Source: an uncultured Erysipelotrichaceae bacterium
GTDB lineage: Bacteria; Bacillota_I; Bacilli_A; Erysipelotrichales; Erysipelotrichaceae
DNA: 14,078 bases
Reading direction: 5' to 3'
Assembly: GCA_937874965.1 (NCBI GenBank)
Contig: CALNCD010000002.1
Coordinates: forward strand, 1-14,078
Part shown: one piece after another, positions 5,585 through 12,445 of the stretch
Layout: the number at the start of each line of letters is the position of its first letter
Numbering within the stretch: position 1 is the first letter of the stretch
Position numbers and translations under genes: made by a program
Notes under the pieces: generated by a model
Seen by the model: only the letters and a program-made list of their open reading frames with translations
Told to the model about the DNA's origin: nothing
The model's database searches: none

Positions 5585-8005
5585 TTACTTAAATATGTTG
5601 ATGACCATTCCGAGTTCAGAGTTTGGCACATTGATCGAAAATGTTTCATTTATTACCGAGAAATTCTTCTCGATGACAAAATAGATGGTTGGATTTGAGG
5701 AAATAATTGTCCGGGATTCCGGATCATGGATTGCATCTTTTCTGATGCATCGTTCAATAAGAAAACTGCAGTGGAAGATAAACTTAACGAGTAGTTCGTC
5801 AGAATACGGTATGTTTAATTCTTCGATTATACGTATGAGGACCTGAAACAAGACATTTGACGCTTTTGATGGGTTAAGGAAAATCAGCGATTCCGAAAGC
5901 AATTTGTTGGAAATCTCTTCCAAGAGTTCCTGGGCATGTGATTGTGATGATAGATCCGGTGTATGTTCTTTGTAGTCAATGACGTTTTCATTCTGGATAA
6001 TATTCAGCGAGACATCCAATGCATCGATTTTCTGAACCAATGACACCAGAAATTGAACGCTGATGTTAGCGGTGAATGCGAACTCGGTGTCTGTCACATT
6101 TCTGAATTTAGTGAGTATTTCGGATACGATGCTGGAATCGGAGGCTACAATGACCCCTTTTCCTTTGTCAATTGCCTTTAGAGTGCTCTGGATTTCAGCA
6201 AGTATTTCTTTTTGGGTCATCTCTGCACTGATCTCAAGGGGAGTTGCTTTTGGTTTGCAGTTCAAGCTGTTCAGATATGTTGAATAGTTTTTCGCGTTGT
6301 CGTTATTCTCGGAAATAATCAGCAATTGAATATACTTGTTTTCAATCCATTGTGATGAAAGGTAATGATAAGTCGCCAGGTAATCAATCTCAAATGCCGG
6401 GAGGGTAACGTTGTATTTTTCATCGACATGCTGGCGGATGATCTCGGCCAGGTCGTAATCGCCTTTATTGGCGATTCGGTATTCGGAATCATGGCCTTTG
6501 AGGGAGTAATTCCCTTGCTTGATCTGCTTGATAACGGTTGAAAGATGAAGCAGTAATCCATACAGCAGATTCTCGTTTTCTATGAAAGAAGATGATTTCA
6601 GCAGTGGGTACAGGTCGTTGTAAATCTCTTTTAGAAGAACGGCGCGGATCGTGTTCAATTGAATGGAGGTGACATGATTGATATCGGCTAAACAGATATC
6701 GACGAGCTGATTGTCCAGGTGTTGAAGGGAGGTGATTTCAGAAAAATGAACGGTGTCATTTACATCGATCAGCAGCTGCAGTTCTTTATTGTTCTGAACC
6801 GGCGAGAAGAAAAGGAAGTCATTCTCAAACAGGTTGAAGATGTCGTTCAGGTCGTCAATTCGTTCATTGATGTTATTGATGCTTTCAAGAACATCATTGG
6901 AGACATCCTCAAAATTGATATCGATAAAGAAAGAGCTTGAATTCAGGCTTTTCAGGTATGCATTGGCACATGCTTCCTTGATTTCTGATTTCAGATGTGA
7001 AATGTTGCCTTCGTAGTCTGCCATAACCAGGCAGCTTAGGACACCTTTCGATATCCGGATGGTCTGATTGATCTCTTCGGATTCAAATTGAAGTGATTCA
7101 AGCGTCAGATAGAGCACTTCTTCAATGGTTCTTTCCCGCAATGCGGGCATTTCTATCTGCATCGGGAACAACTGCTTGTAATTTGGTGTAATTGCTGATC
7201 GAGCGGTCTCGAGGGTTGCGATAATACGGCAGTTTATCTTGACCTTCTTGCCGTAGGGAAAAGCATCGGTTGTATAGAAGGCCATTTCCTGTACGGCTGA
7301 TTTAATCGTTTCAAAGGTTGATGTGTCCAGCGCATCAATGTTCCTGATCACCAGAATGCTGTTCTTTGAAGACTCGAAAAGCCCAGGGATTCCGGGTTGG
7401 GAAGAATCTCGGAACAGCAGCTTCAGCAGATCGTTGAAATGATCGGGAGCAAACGATTTGCAGTCGACACTGTTTATTGATTTTGACAGAGCAATCATCT
7501 GATTGTCCTTTGCATAGTCAAACATGGATTCAATCAGGTCTCCCTTGCCGACATAAGGTTCTCCGTAAACCAGTACATGAAGATTTCGTCCAGGATAGAG
7601 CATTGCACCTTTGGCCTTGCGATAGGCGTTATGGAGGCGGGAGTTCGTTGTAATGAGTGTCTTGTTGAATGATTTTGGCTTATGCGTACCGGTCTCGGGT
7701 TTGTCTAGGGAAATGTAATTCTCGAGGGTAGCGTTCTTGGGTATAGAGGAAGGAATGAAGATGTTCGGGATTTGCTGTTCCAGCACTTTTCGAGAGAGGA
7801 AAAGAGTAGGCCGGCCAAGGAGCTTGATCAGCTTTCCGCTCTTGTGCAGCTGATTGAGGATGCGCGAGACGTTGGAGCGCTCAAACTGGAGATCAAGACT
7901 GATATTAAAAGCATCTGTTTCGATAGACTGCACTGCATTGCTGCTTAGGCTCTGGCGTGTTTTCAATTCAACGTTTTCAAGAACGGCTAATACGGTTGAT
8001 TTCAT
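5585..8005 (-). CDS. LevR/DgaR-like PRD transcriptional regulator with degenerate AAA+ domain
   Basis: Start chosen at MKSTVLAVLE (ATG at 8005), with AAAGGAG five bases upstream; an ATG 14 codons earlier has no such site. Of 806 residues, 41-69 form the winged-helix part (SNVSRILNQLHKSGKLIK then GRPTLF), as in LevR-type regulators of mannose-family PTS operons. Residues about 110-350 are an AAA+ domain with Walker A GEPYVGKGD (148-156) and a sensor-II-like GNISHLKSEI. The GAFTGA loop that contacts sigma-54 is missing (SQPGIPGLF at 202-210), and Walker B reads ILVIRNIDAL instead of an ILFLDE type. PRD1 lies at about 452-551 (His 487 in LLHLS). An EIIA-like domain at 558-676 lacks the phosphorylatable His (LLIISENND where LxxTHG is expected). 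The EIIB-like domain of LevR is not evident. PRD2 at 688-806 keeps His 745 (FIFHCSFLIE). It is divergent from the PTS operon and presumably controls it through PRD phosphorylation. Confidence 0.85.
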   Translation of the reverse strand: MKSTVLAVLENVELKTRQSLSSNAVQSIETDAFNISLDLQFERSNVSRILNQLHKSGKLIKLLGRPTLFLSRKVLEQQIPNIFIPSSIPKNATLENYISLDKPETGTHKPKSFNKTLITTNSRLHNAYRKAKGAMLYPGRNLHVLVYGEPYVGKGDLIESMFDYAKDNQMIALSKSINSVDCKSFAPDHFNDLLKLLFRDSSQPGIPGLFESSKNSILVIRNIDALDTSTFETIKSAVQEMAFYTTDAFPYGKKVKINCRIIATLETARSAITPNYKQLFPMQIEMPALRERTIEEVLYLTLESLQFESEEINQTIRISKGVLSCLVMADYEGNISHLKSEIKEACANAYLKSLNSSSFFIDINFEDVSNDVLESINNINERIDDLNDIFNLFENDFLFFSPVQNNKELQLLIDVNDTVHFSEITSLQHLDNQLVDICLADINHVTSIQLNTIRAVLLKEIYNDLYPLLKSSSFIENENLLYGLLLHLSTVIKQIKQGNYSLKGHDSEYRIANKGDYDLAEIIRQHVDEKYNVTLPAFEIDYLATYHYLSSQWIENKYIQLLIISENNDNAKNYSTYLNSLNCKPKATPLEISAEMTQKEILAEIQSTLKAIDKGKGVIVASDSSIVSEILTKFRNVTDTEFAFTANISVQFLVSLVQKIDALDVSLNIIQNENVIDYKEHTPDLSSQSHAQELLEEISNKLLSESLIFLNPSKASNVLFQVLIRIIEELNIPYSDELLVKFIFHCSFLIERCIRKDAIHDPESRTIISSNPTIYFVIEKNFSVINETFSINVPNSELGMVINIFK

Positions 8006-8038
8006 TTTATCTCCTTTTTTGTGCAATATTCCAACTTC

Positions 8039-8044
8039 ATTATA
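8039..8044 (-). promoter_or_regulatory. Candidate -10 box of the regulator gene
   Basis: On the minus strand a perfect TATAAT (8044 down to 8039) lies 33 bases before the regulator ATG, preceded by TGTG. The -35 position (about 8062-8067, TTTCTT) is weak. It overlaps one arm of the CACACAA/TTGTGTG inverted repeat, which would permit autoregulation. Confidence 0.5.
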
Positions 8045-8106
8045 CACACAAAAGCAGAAAGAAGAAATTATTCATAAAATAATGTGAGGATTATTGATAT
8101 TGTGTG
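8045..8106. promoter_or_regulatory. Spaced inverted repeat CACACAA...TTGTGTG, operator candidate
   Basis: CACACAA (8045-8051) and its exact reverse complement TTGTGTG (8100-8106) lie 55 bases apart. One abuts the regulator -10, and the other is eight bases upstream of the sigma-54-like -24 element. Between them is an ATTATT-N5-AATAAT dyad (8067-8083). This is where an upstream-binding LevR-like activator would sit. There is no independent proof of binding. Confidence 0.4.
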
Positions 8107-8114
8107 CGATTGAA

Positions 8115-8130
8115 TGGCAAAGGGCTAGCA
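8115..8130 (+). promoter_or_regulatory. Candidate sigma-54 (-24/-12) promoter of the PTS operon
   Basis: TGGCAAAGGGCTAGCA has the invariant GG (8116-8117) and GC (8128-8129) separated by exactly ten bases. It matches TGGCA of the -24 box and TxGCA of the -12 box, with mismatches only at less conserved positions. Transcription would start near 8140 and leave a leader of about 135 bases. Mannose-family PTS operons under LevR or DgaR are known to use this promoter class. Confidence 0.55.
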
Positions 8131-8143
8131 AGGCAGGTCTAAT

Positions 8144-8161
8144 TTGACGGATTATCGTCAA
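8144..8161. promoter_or_regulatory. Perfect dyad TTGACG-N6-CGTCAA
   Basis: Six-base arms at 8144-8149 and 8156-8161 are exact inverse complements around GATTAT. The dyad sits just downstream of the predicted sigma-54 start site and upstream of the sigma-A -10, so it could be a repressor operator or a leader hairpin. It does not fit the cre (CcpA) consensus. Confidence 0.4.
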
Positions 8162-8236
8162 TAAATGCTGATTATGTATGTCACAGATTGGTGATTGTGC
8201 GTAAAAGCTGAACATTTAGTGAATAAAATGTATCGG

Positions 8237-8245
8237 TGCTATAAT
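8237..8245 (+). promoter_or_regulatory. Extended -10 sigma-A promoter before EIIA gene
   Basis: TGCTATAAT is a perfect TATAAT with the extended TGn, 30 bases before the EIIA ATG; a start near 8252 would leave a short leader containing AAAGGTG. No good -35 box is seen (TTAGTG at 18-base spacing), which extended -10 promoters tolerate. It could give basal expression independent of the sigma-54-like site. Confidence 0.5.
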
Positions 8246-8275
8246 GCCCTTGTAAATCAGAAAGGTGAAGAGGTA

Positions 8276-8695
8276 ATGGTTGGTATTTTAATTGTTACCC
8301 ATGGTGAATTCGGGAAGGCGCTCATTTCTAGTGCAGAACTTATTATGGGGAAAAGAGAGAATCTTGATGCTCTGGAACTTAATTTTGGTGATAATACAGA
8401 CGATCTGAAGATCAAAATTATCGACAAAATCAGAGGGATGAGTACATTGAACGAAGCAAAGGAGGTTCTGGTGCTGGTGGACATGTTTGGGGGAAGTCCT
8501 TCCAACTCTACTGCTTTTGCGATTAATGAACTTCGAAATGACATTAATGTCGAGTGTATCACAGGTGTTAATTTACCGATGTTATTGGAAGTGAGTTCAA
8601 TGAGTTCGGCCGAGAATCTCGCATCGTTAAGGGAGATTGCCTTACGTGTTGGCTGTGAAAGTATTATGTGTTTGAAAACGAAGGTTGGAATGTAA
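8276..8695 (+). CDS. PTS mannose/sorbose-family EIIA component
   Basis: A 139-aa cytoplasmic phosphocarrier that takes phosphate from HPr and passes it to EIIB. It has the family start MVGILIVTHGEFGKAL with the phospho-accepting His 9, the strand LVLVDMFGGSPSNS, and ITGVNLPMLLE. Start taken at ATG 8276, with AAAGGTG (8261-8267) and AGAGGT close upstream; longer in-frame starts from 8195 would precede the ribosome binding site and the conserved start. EIIA is a separate protein here, not fused to EIIB as in E. coli ManX. It is the first gene of the operon. Confidence 0.92.
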   Translation: MVGILIVTHGEFGKALISSAELIMGKRENLDALELNFGDNTDDLKIKIIDKIRGMSTLNEAKEVLVLVDMFGGSPSNSTAFAINELRNDINVECITGVNLPMLLEVSSMSSAENLASLREIALRVGCESIMCLKTKVGM

Positions 8696-8720
8696 TTTAA
8701 ATATCCATAAGGAGGGAAAA

Positions 8721-9485
8721 ATGCAAATTACACTTATTCAGGCTGTATTGATCGGATTTGTTTATTACTTAACGAATAATGGAACACCGCTGCTAACCGG
8801 CCTGGGCAGTATTTCATTGCGTCAGCCTATTGTCTCGGGAACAGTTGTGGGGTTCATCCTGGGTAATCCGGTTCAGGGTTGTATTATTGGAGCAACAATT
8901 AATACGTTGTATCTTGGTTTCATCAATGCGGGCGGTACATTGCCGACTGATCCGGGTGTCGGCGGTGTTGTAGGAACTGCATTGGCGCTTTCATCAGGAG
9001 CCAGTCCAGAGGTGGCGATGACGATTGCGGTTCCGGTCGGCCTTATGGGGGCAATGGTTTGGAATCTCAGACAGACATTGAATAGCGTATTTGTTCAGAG
9101 AATGGACAAGTATGCAGAAGTCGGTGATACACGGAAAATGGCTTTCTGGCAAACAGTGCCTGCACAGCTGCTGGCGATTGCCGTTACGGTTATTCCGTGT
9201 GCGCTGCTGGTTTATTTCGGCGCTGATCAGGCCAAGAATGTTATTGACAGCTTATCAGGAACACCGTTGCATATCCTTTCGGTTATTGGTGGAATCTTGC
9301 CGGCAATCGGTATTGCGATGATCCTTAAGATGCTGAATACCAGAAATGGAATCCTGTTATTGTTCGTGTTCGGTTTCTTCTTGAGAACTTATTCGGGATT
9401 ATCCATGCTGGCAGTGGCTATCTTCGCTCTGGTCTTTGGCTATTTCTACAGTGAAGTGCTCTTTAAGAAGGAGGAAAAGAAATAA
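8721..9485 (+). CDS. PTS mannose/sorbose-family EIIC membrane component
   Basis: A 254-aa integral membrane protein, the usual length for this family, which with EIID forms the sugar-translocating channel. It opens with MQITLIQAVLIGFVYYL and has TPLLTGLGSISLRQPIVSG and VQGCIIGATINTLYLG, then several further hydrophobic helices and a basic/acidic C-terminal tail (FKKEEKK). Start chosen at ATG 8721 because AAGGAGG (8709-8715) lies six bases upstream; the frame is open earlier, but that stretch overlaps the EIIA end. The stop overlaps the EIID start by one base (TAATG), which implies translational coupling. Confidence 0.92.
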   Translation: MQITLIQAVLIGFVYYLTNNGTPLLTGLGSISLRQPIVSGTVVGFILGNPVQGCIIGATINTLYLGFINAGGTLPTDPGVGGVVGTALALSSGASPEVAMTIAVPVGLMGAMVWNLRQTLNSVFVQRMDKYAEVGDTRKMAFWQTVPAQLLAIAVTVIPCALLVYFGADQAKNVIDSLSGTPLHILSVIGGILPAIGIAMILKMLNTRNGILLLFVFGFFLRTYSGLSMLAVAIFALVFGYFYSEVLFKKEEKK

Positions 9486-10315
9486 TGTCTGAGAATAAAG
9501 TACAGAATCAGCTCGTCACGAAAGCTGATTTGAGAAAGTCTTATTGGATGTTTGAAGTCTATGCTCAGGCGTGCTGCAGCTATGAACGGTTACAGGCACC
9601 AGGATTCTTTATGGGAATGAAGAATATCATCGAACGTGTCTATGATAAAGATGAAGCTGAAAAGATTGAAGCCTGCAAGCGTCATATGGAATTCTACAAT
9701 TCTGAATTTGCATTGGTTGGACCGGTTATTCTGGGCTTGACTATTTCGCTTGAGGAACAGAAAGCACTGGGTGCACAGGTGGACGGTGTAACGATATCTG
9801 CGATTAAGACCTCCTTGATGGGGCCGCTAGCGGGAATCGGCGATACTCTACGTCAAGGGACTCTGATTCCGATTATCGGTTCAATCGCAATTTCAATGGG
9901 TGTTGAAGGAAACCTGTTCGGCCCGGTCTTCTATATGGTAGCGACATTGGCTATTAACTTCGGAATAAGCAATTACCTTTTCAACAAGGCGTATGCACGG
10001 GGCCGTGACTTCGTTGCTGAATTCTTCAGCGGAAACAAGATGGAAAAGATTATGACCATGATTACCGCAATTGGAGCCATTACCATCGGTGCGCTGGCAT
10101 CATCGACCGTGGTAGCCACAACGCCGCTTGCCTTGAAGTTGGGTGAAAACACGTTATTGGTTCAGGACTTGATAGGCAAGATTGCGCCGAATCTGCTTCC
10201 GTTCGGATTTGTCCTGTTGACGCTTTTCTTACTGAACAAGAAAATCAGCGTTAACCGAGTGCTTTTAATCCTTATCGGAATTGCGGTTGTTCTTGGATTC
10301 TTTAAGATATTGTAG
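9485..10315 (+). CDS. PTS mannose/sorbose-family EIID membrane component
   Basis: A 276-aa partner of EIIC. A soluble amphipathic N-terminal part has the typical LRKSYWMFEVYAQACCSYER and APGFFMGM segments. The signature ISAIKTSLMGPLAGIGDTL follows, then C-terminal hydrophobic helices ending GIAVVLGFFKIL. AAGGAGG at 9468-9474 lies in the end of the EIIC gene, ten bases before the ATG. All conserved landmarks are intact, so the transporter looks functional. Confidence 0.92.
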   Translation: MSENKVQNQLVTKADLRKSYWMFEVYAQACCSYERLQAPGFFMGMKNIIERVYDKDEAEKIEACKRHMEFYNSEFALVGPVILGLTISLEEQKALGAQVDGVTISAIKTSLMGPLAGIGDTLRQGTLIPIIGSIAISMGVEGNLFGPVFYMVATLAINFGISNYLFNKAYARGRDFVAEFFSGNKMEKIMTMITAIGAITIGALASSTVVATTPLALKLGENTLLVQDLIGKIAPNLLPFGFVLLTLFLLNKKISVNRVLLILIGIAVVLGFFKIL

Positions 10316-10327
10316 AAGGTGAGATTG

Positions 10328-11269
10328 ATGAAAGTTCTGATTACATCAAACAGTTTTGGGAAGTTTGACAAAACAGCAAAAGAAAAACTGGTAAGCCAGG
10401 GATGGGAAATCCAGACGAATCCATATGGAAAGATTATGGACGAACAGGAAATGAAGCAGGTCATCAAAGATGTTGATGCTGTTATTCTTGGTTCAGATCC
10501 AGTCACAGAAAGTGTCCTGAAGAGTGCTAACCGGCTGAAAATCATTTCAAGGTATGGGGTTGGCATTGATAACATTGATGTTCATGCTGCTGAGAAGCGG
10601 GGCATAACGATTACCAGAACGGTGAATGCCAATGCAGATGCGGTTGCTGACTACACGATTGGGCTTATGCTTTCAACGTTAAGGCACCTTCCGCAAGCCG
10701 ATGAAAAACTGCAGCAAGGAATCTGGGATAAAAAAACAGGGCTTGATCTCTGTCATAAAGTAGTCGGGGTGTTTGGATTGGGAGCTATCGGGAAAGGCGT
10801 TGTGAGGCGTCTGCGTGGATTTGGATGCACGATTATTGCTTATGATCCCTATGCAGATTCTGAATTCTGCGCAGAAAACAATGTTGCGCTGTATGAGCCT
10901 GCGGCTATCTTCAAGGAAGCTGATGTCATCACGTTGCATTTCCCGGGAAATGCAGATGGGAAACCGTTCATCTCTCGTGAGGAATTAGGACTGATGAAGC
11001 AAAGTGCGGTGATTGTCAACACAGCTAGAGCGTCATTGGTCGATGAAAAGGCAGTTCTCGATGCAGTTGAACAAGGGAAGCTGTACGGGTACGGAACCGA
11101 TGTCTTCTCGTCTGAACCCGCGATTCCATCGTATTTTCTGAACAAAGGCAATGTTGTCTTGAGTCCGCATATGGCTGCGGTAAGCGTCGGCGCTATTAAT
11201 CGGATGTCACAGATGGCAGTGGATCATATTCTGGAATTCTTTGAGAAAGAGAGTGAAAATAAATCATGA
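10328..11269 (+). CDS. D-isomer-specific 2-hydroxyacid dehydrogenase
   Basis: A 313-aa NAD(P)-dependent oxidoreductase of the SerA/D-lactate dehydrogenase superfamily. Visible: RYGVGIDNID (75-84), the Rossmann loop GLGAIGKG (150-157), an Asp at the end of the second strand (AYDPYAD, D173, which suggests NAD preference), and the catalytic triad as Arg 234 (NTARAS), Glu 263 (SSEPA) and His 281 (LSPHMAA). It is shorter than SerA, with no C-terminal ACT domain, so serine biosynthesis is unlikely. Placed between EIID and EIIB, it probably interconverts a 2-keto and a 2-hydroxy phospho-sugar acid, much as 2-ketogluconate-6-phosphate reductases do; that is inference. Start chosen at ATG 10328, with AAGGTGA five bases upstream; GTG 10319 lies within that site. 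The end overlaps EIIB (ATGA). Confidence 0.88.
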   Translation: MKVLITSNSFGKFDKTAKEKLVSQGWEIQTNPYGKIMDEQEMKQVIKDVDAVILGSDPVTESVLKSANRLKIISRYGVGIDNIDVHAAEKRGITITRTVNANADAVADYTIGLMLSTLRHLPQADEKLQQGIWDKKTGLDLCHKVVGVFGLGAIGKGVVRRLRGFGCTIIAYDPYADSEFCAENNVALYEPAAIFKEADVITLHFPGNADGKPFISREELGLMKQSAVIVNTARASLVDEKAVLDAVEQGKLYGYGTDVFSSEPAIPSYFLNKGNVVLSPHMAAVSVGAINRMSQMAVDHILEFFEKESENKS

Positions 11270-11739
11270 AAAACATTGTATGGACTCGGATTGATGATCG
11301 TTTGATTCATGGTCAGGTTATGACTCAATGGATTCAGTATACTTCGGCCAATGAAGTGCTTATCATCGATGATGCAGTTGCAAGTGATTCGTTTCTTCAG
11401 ATGGTGATGAAGTCGAGCGTTCCTTCGAATATCAAGTTAACCGTTCTCTCCATCCGTGAATCCATTGATTATCTGAATGGTGAGAGCAGCGGTGAGAAAA
11501 TTATTGTTCTTGTGAAAACGCCTGTTACACTTGATAGGCTAACCGACACGGGGGTCATTCTGACATCTGTCAATGTCGGGGGTATCGGAGCTCGGGCTGG
11601 TCGCAAGCAGCTGTATAAAAACATCTCTGTGAGCGACGACGAGAAAAGTGCCTTTGAAGATCTTCTGAAGAAGAATATCAAGGTCTTTATCCGCGTGGTT
11701 ACAAGTGATACCGAAGAACCGATTTCAAAATATTTATAA
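11266..11739 (+). CDS. PTS mannose/sorbose-family EIIB component
   Basis: A 157-aa cytoplasmic phosphotransferase subunit that phosphorylates the incoming sugar. The N-terminal IVWTRIDDRLIHGQVMTQW carries the active-site His 15; EVLIIDDAVASD and a VNVGGIGARAG-type loop follow as in the family. Its ATG overlaps the TGA of the dehydrogenase, and its own ribosome binding site is weak (AGAGAGTGA, about ten bases away), so translation is probably coupled. Finding EIIB after the dehydrogenase instead of beside EIIA is unusual. Confidence 0.92.
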   Translation: MKNIVWTRIDDRLIHGQVMTQWIQYTSANEVLIIDDAVASDSFLQMVMKSSVPSNIKLTVLSIRESIDYLNGESSGEKIIVLVKTPVTLDRLTDTGVILTSVNVGGIGARAGRKQLYKNISVSDDEKSAFEDLLKKNIKVFIRVVTSDTEEPISKYL

Positions 11740-11748
11740 GGAGGCCGT

Positions 11749-12396
11749 ATGAATTCTATTGTTGAGAAAATTGAAAAATACCGTGTTGTTACAATCTGCC
11801 GGGGTGTATATGGTGACCAGCTGAAGAAGCTGGTCGAGGCACTCCAGGACGGCGGAATTCGTCTGATTGAGGTAACTTTTGATCAAGCGGATCCGGAGGC
11901 GGTGAAGAAAACCGGCGATGCTATCGCAATGATTGCCGAGAACTTTCCCCAGATGCTTGTGGGTTGCGGTACAGCAACTAAGATCGAACATGTATTGGCA
12001 ACCAAAGCGGCTGGAGGTATGTTTGTCTTGTCGCCGAACGTCAATCTTGATGTCATTAAAGCAACCAAGGCGGCTGGTTTGGTGTCTATTCCGGGAGCAC
12101 TTACTCCTACTGAAATGCTGGATGCGATTGATGCCGGAGCAGATATTGTCAAGGTGTTCCCTGCGGGATGGTTAGGGTTGCGCTATATCAAGGATGTTAA
12201 AGGACCGATCAACCATGCGAAATTTATGGCTGCAGCCGGGATTAACGAAGAGAATATCAAGGATTATCGTGATGCTGGCTACTGCAGTTTTGGCATCAGC
12301 GGACGATTGGTTGATAAAAAACTGATTGAGTCAGGTGATTTTGAAGAGATTACCCGACGGGCCAGGACATTTGTCGAACAGGTTAGTGCGGATTAA
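11749..12396 (+). CDS. eda: KDPG/KHG aldolase family protein
   Basis: A 215-aa class I aldolase of the 2-keto-3-deoxy-6-phosphogluconate / 4-hydroxy-2-oxoglutarate type, expected to split a 2-keto-3-deoxy-phospho acid into pyruvate and a triose phosphate. The barrel landmarks are present: Glu 41 in GGIRLIEVTF, VGCGTATK (71-78), the Schiff-base Lys 135 in DIVKVFPAG, and a C-terminal FGISGRLV. The phosphate-loop region reads MAAAGI (160-165) where family members usually have TGGI or VGGI, so the substrate may differ from classical KDPG. AAGGAGG (11738-11744) overlaps the EIIB stop and is ideally spaced. DgaF of the D-glucosaminate PTS operon is a characterised relative in a similar setting. Confidence 0.88.
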   Translation: MNSIVEKIEKYRVVTICRGVYGDQLKKLVEALQDGGIRLIEVTFDQADPEAVKKTGDAIAMIAENFPQMLVGCGTATKIEHVLATKAAGGMFVLSPNVNLDVIKATKAAGLVSIPGALTPTEMLDAIDAGADIVKVFPAGWLGLRYIKDVKGPINHAKFMAAAGINEENIKDYRDAGYCSFGISGRLVDKKLIESGDFEEITRRARTFVEQVSAD

Positions 12397-12401
12397 GGGT
12401 T

Positions 12402-12430
12402 AATAGGGTGGTTTTCTGCCCTATTTTGTT
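12402..12430 (+). terminator. Hairpin with T-rich tail between aldolase and dehydrogenase genes
   Basis: AATAGGG (12402-12408) pairs with CCCTATT (12419-12425) over a 10-base loop, followed by TTTTGTTT. The stem is only seven pairs and the T run is interrupted, so it is probably a leaky terminator or an mRNA processing/stabilising hairpin that lowers expression of the downstream genes. The next gene's AAGGAGG starts six bases later. Confidence 0.5.
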
Positions 12431-12445
12431 TAAGGAGGCTTAGAA

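Noticed and set aside
8144..8161. CcpA cre site
   Set aside because: The centre and spacing do not match the 14-base cre pattern.
8144..8165. TTGACG as a -35 box
   Set aside because: No -10 is found at 16-18 bases; the word is better explained as one arm of the perfect dyad.
8195..8275. Longer N-terminus for EIIA from ATG 8195
   Set aside because: The extension contains the extended -10 and the ribosome binding site; homologues begin at the strand just before THG.
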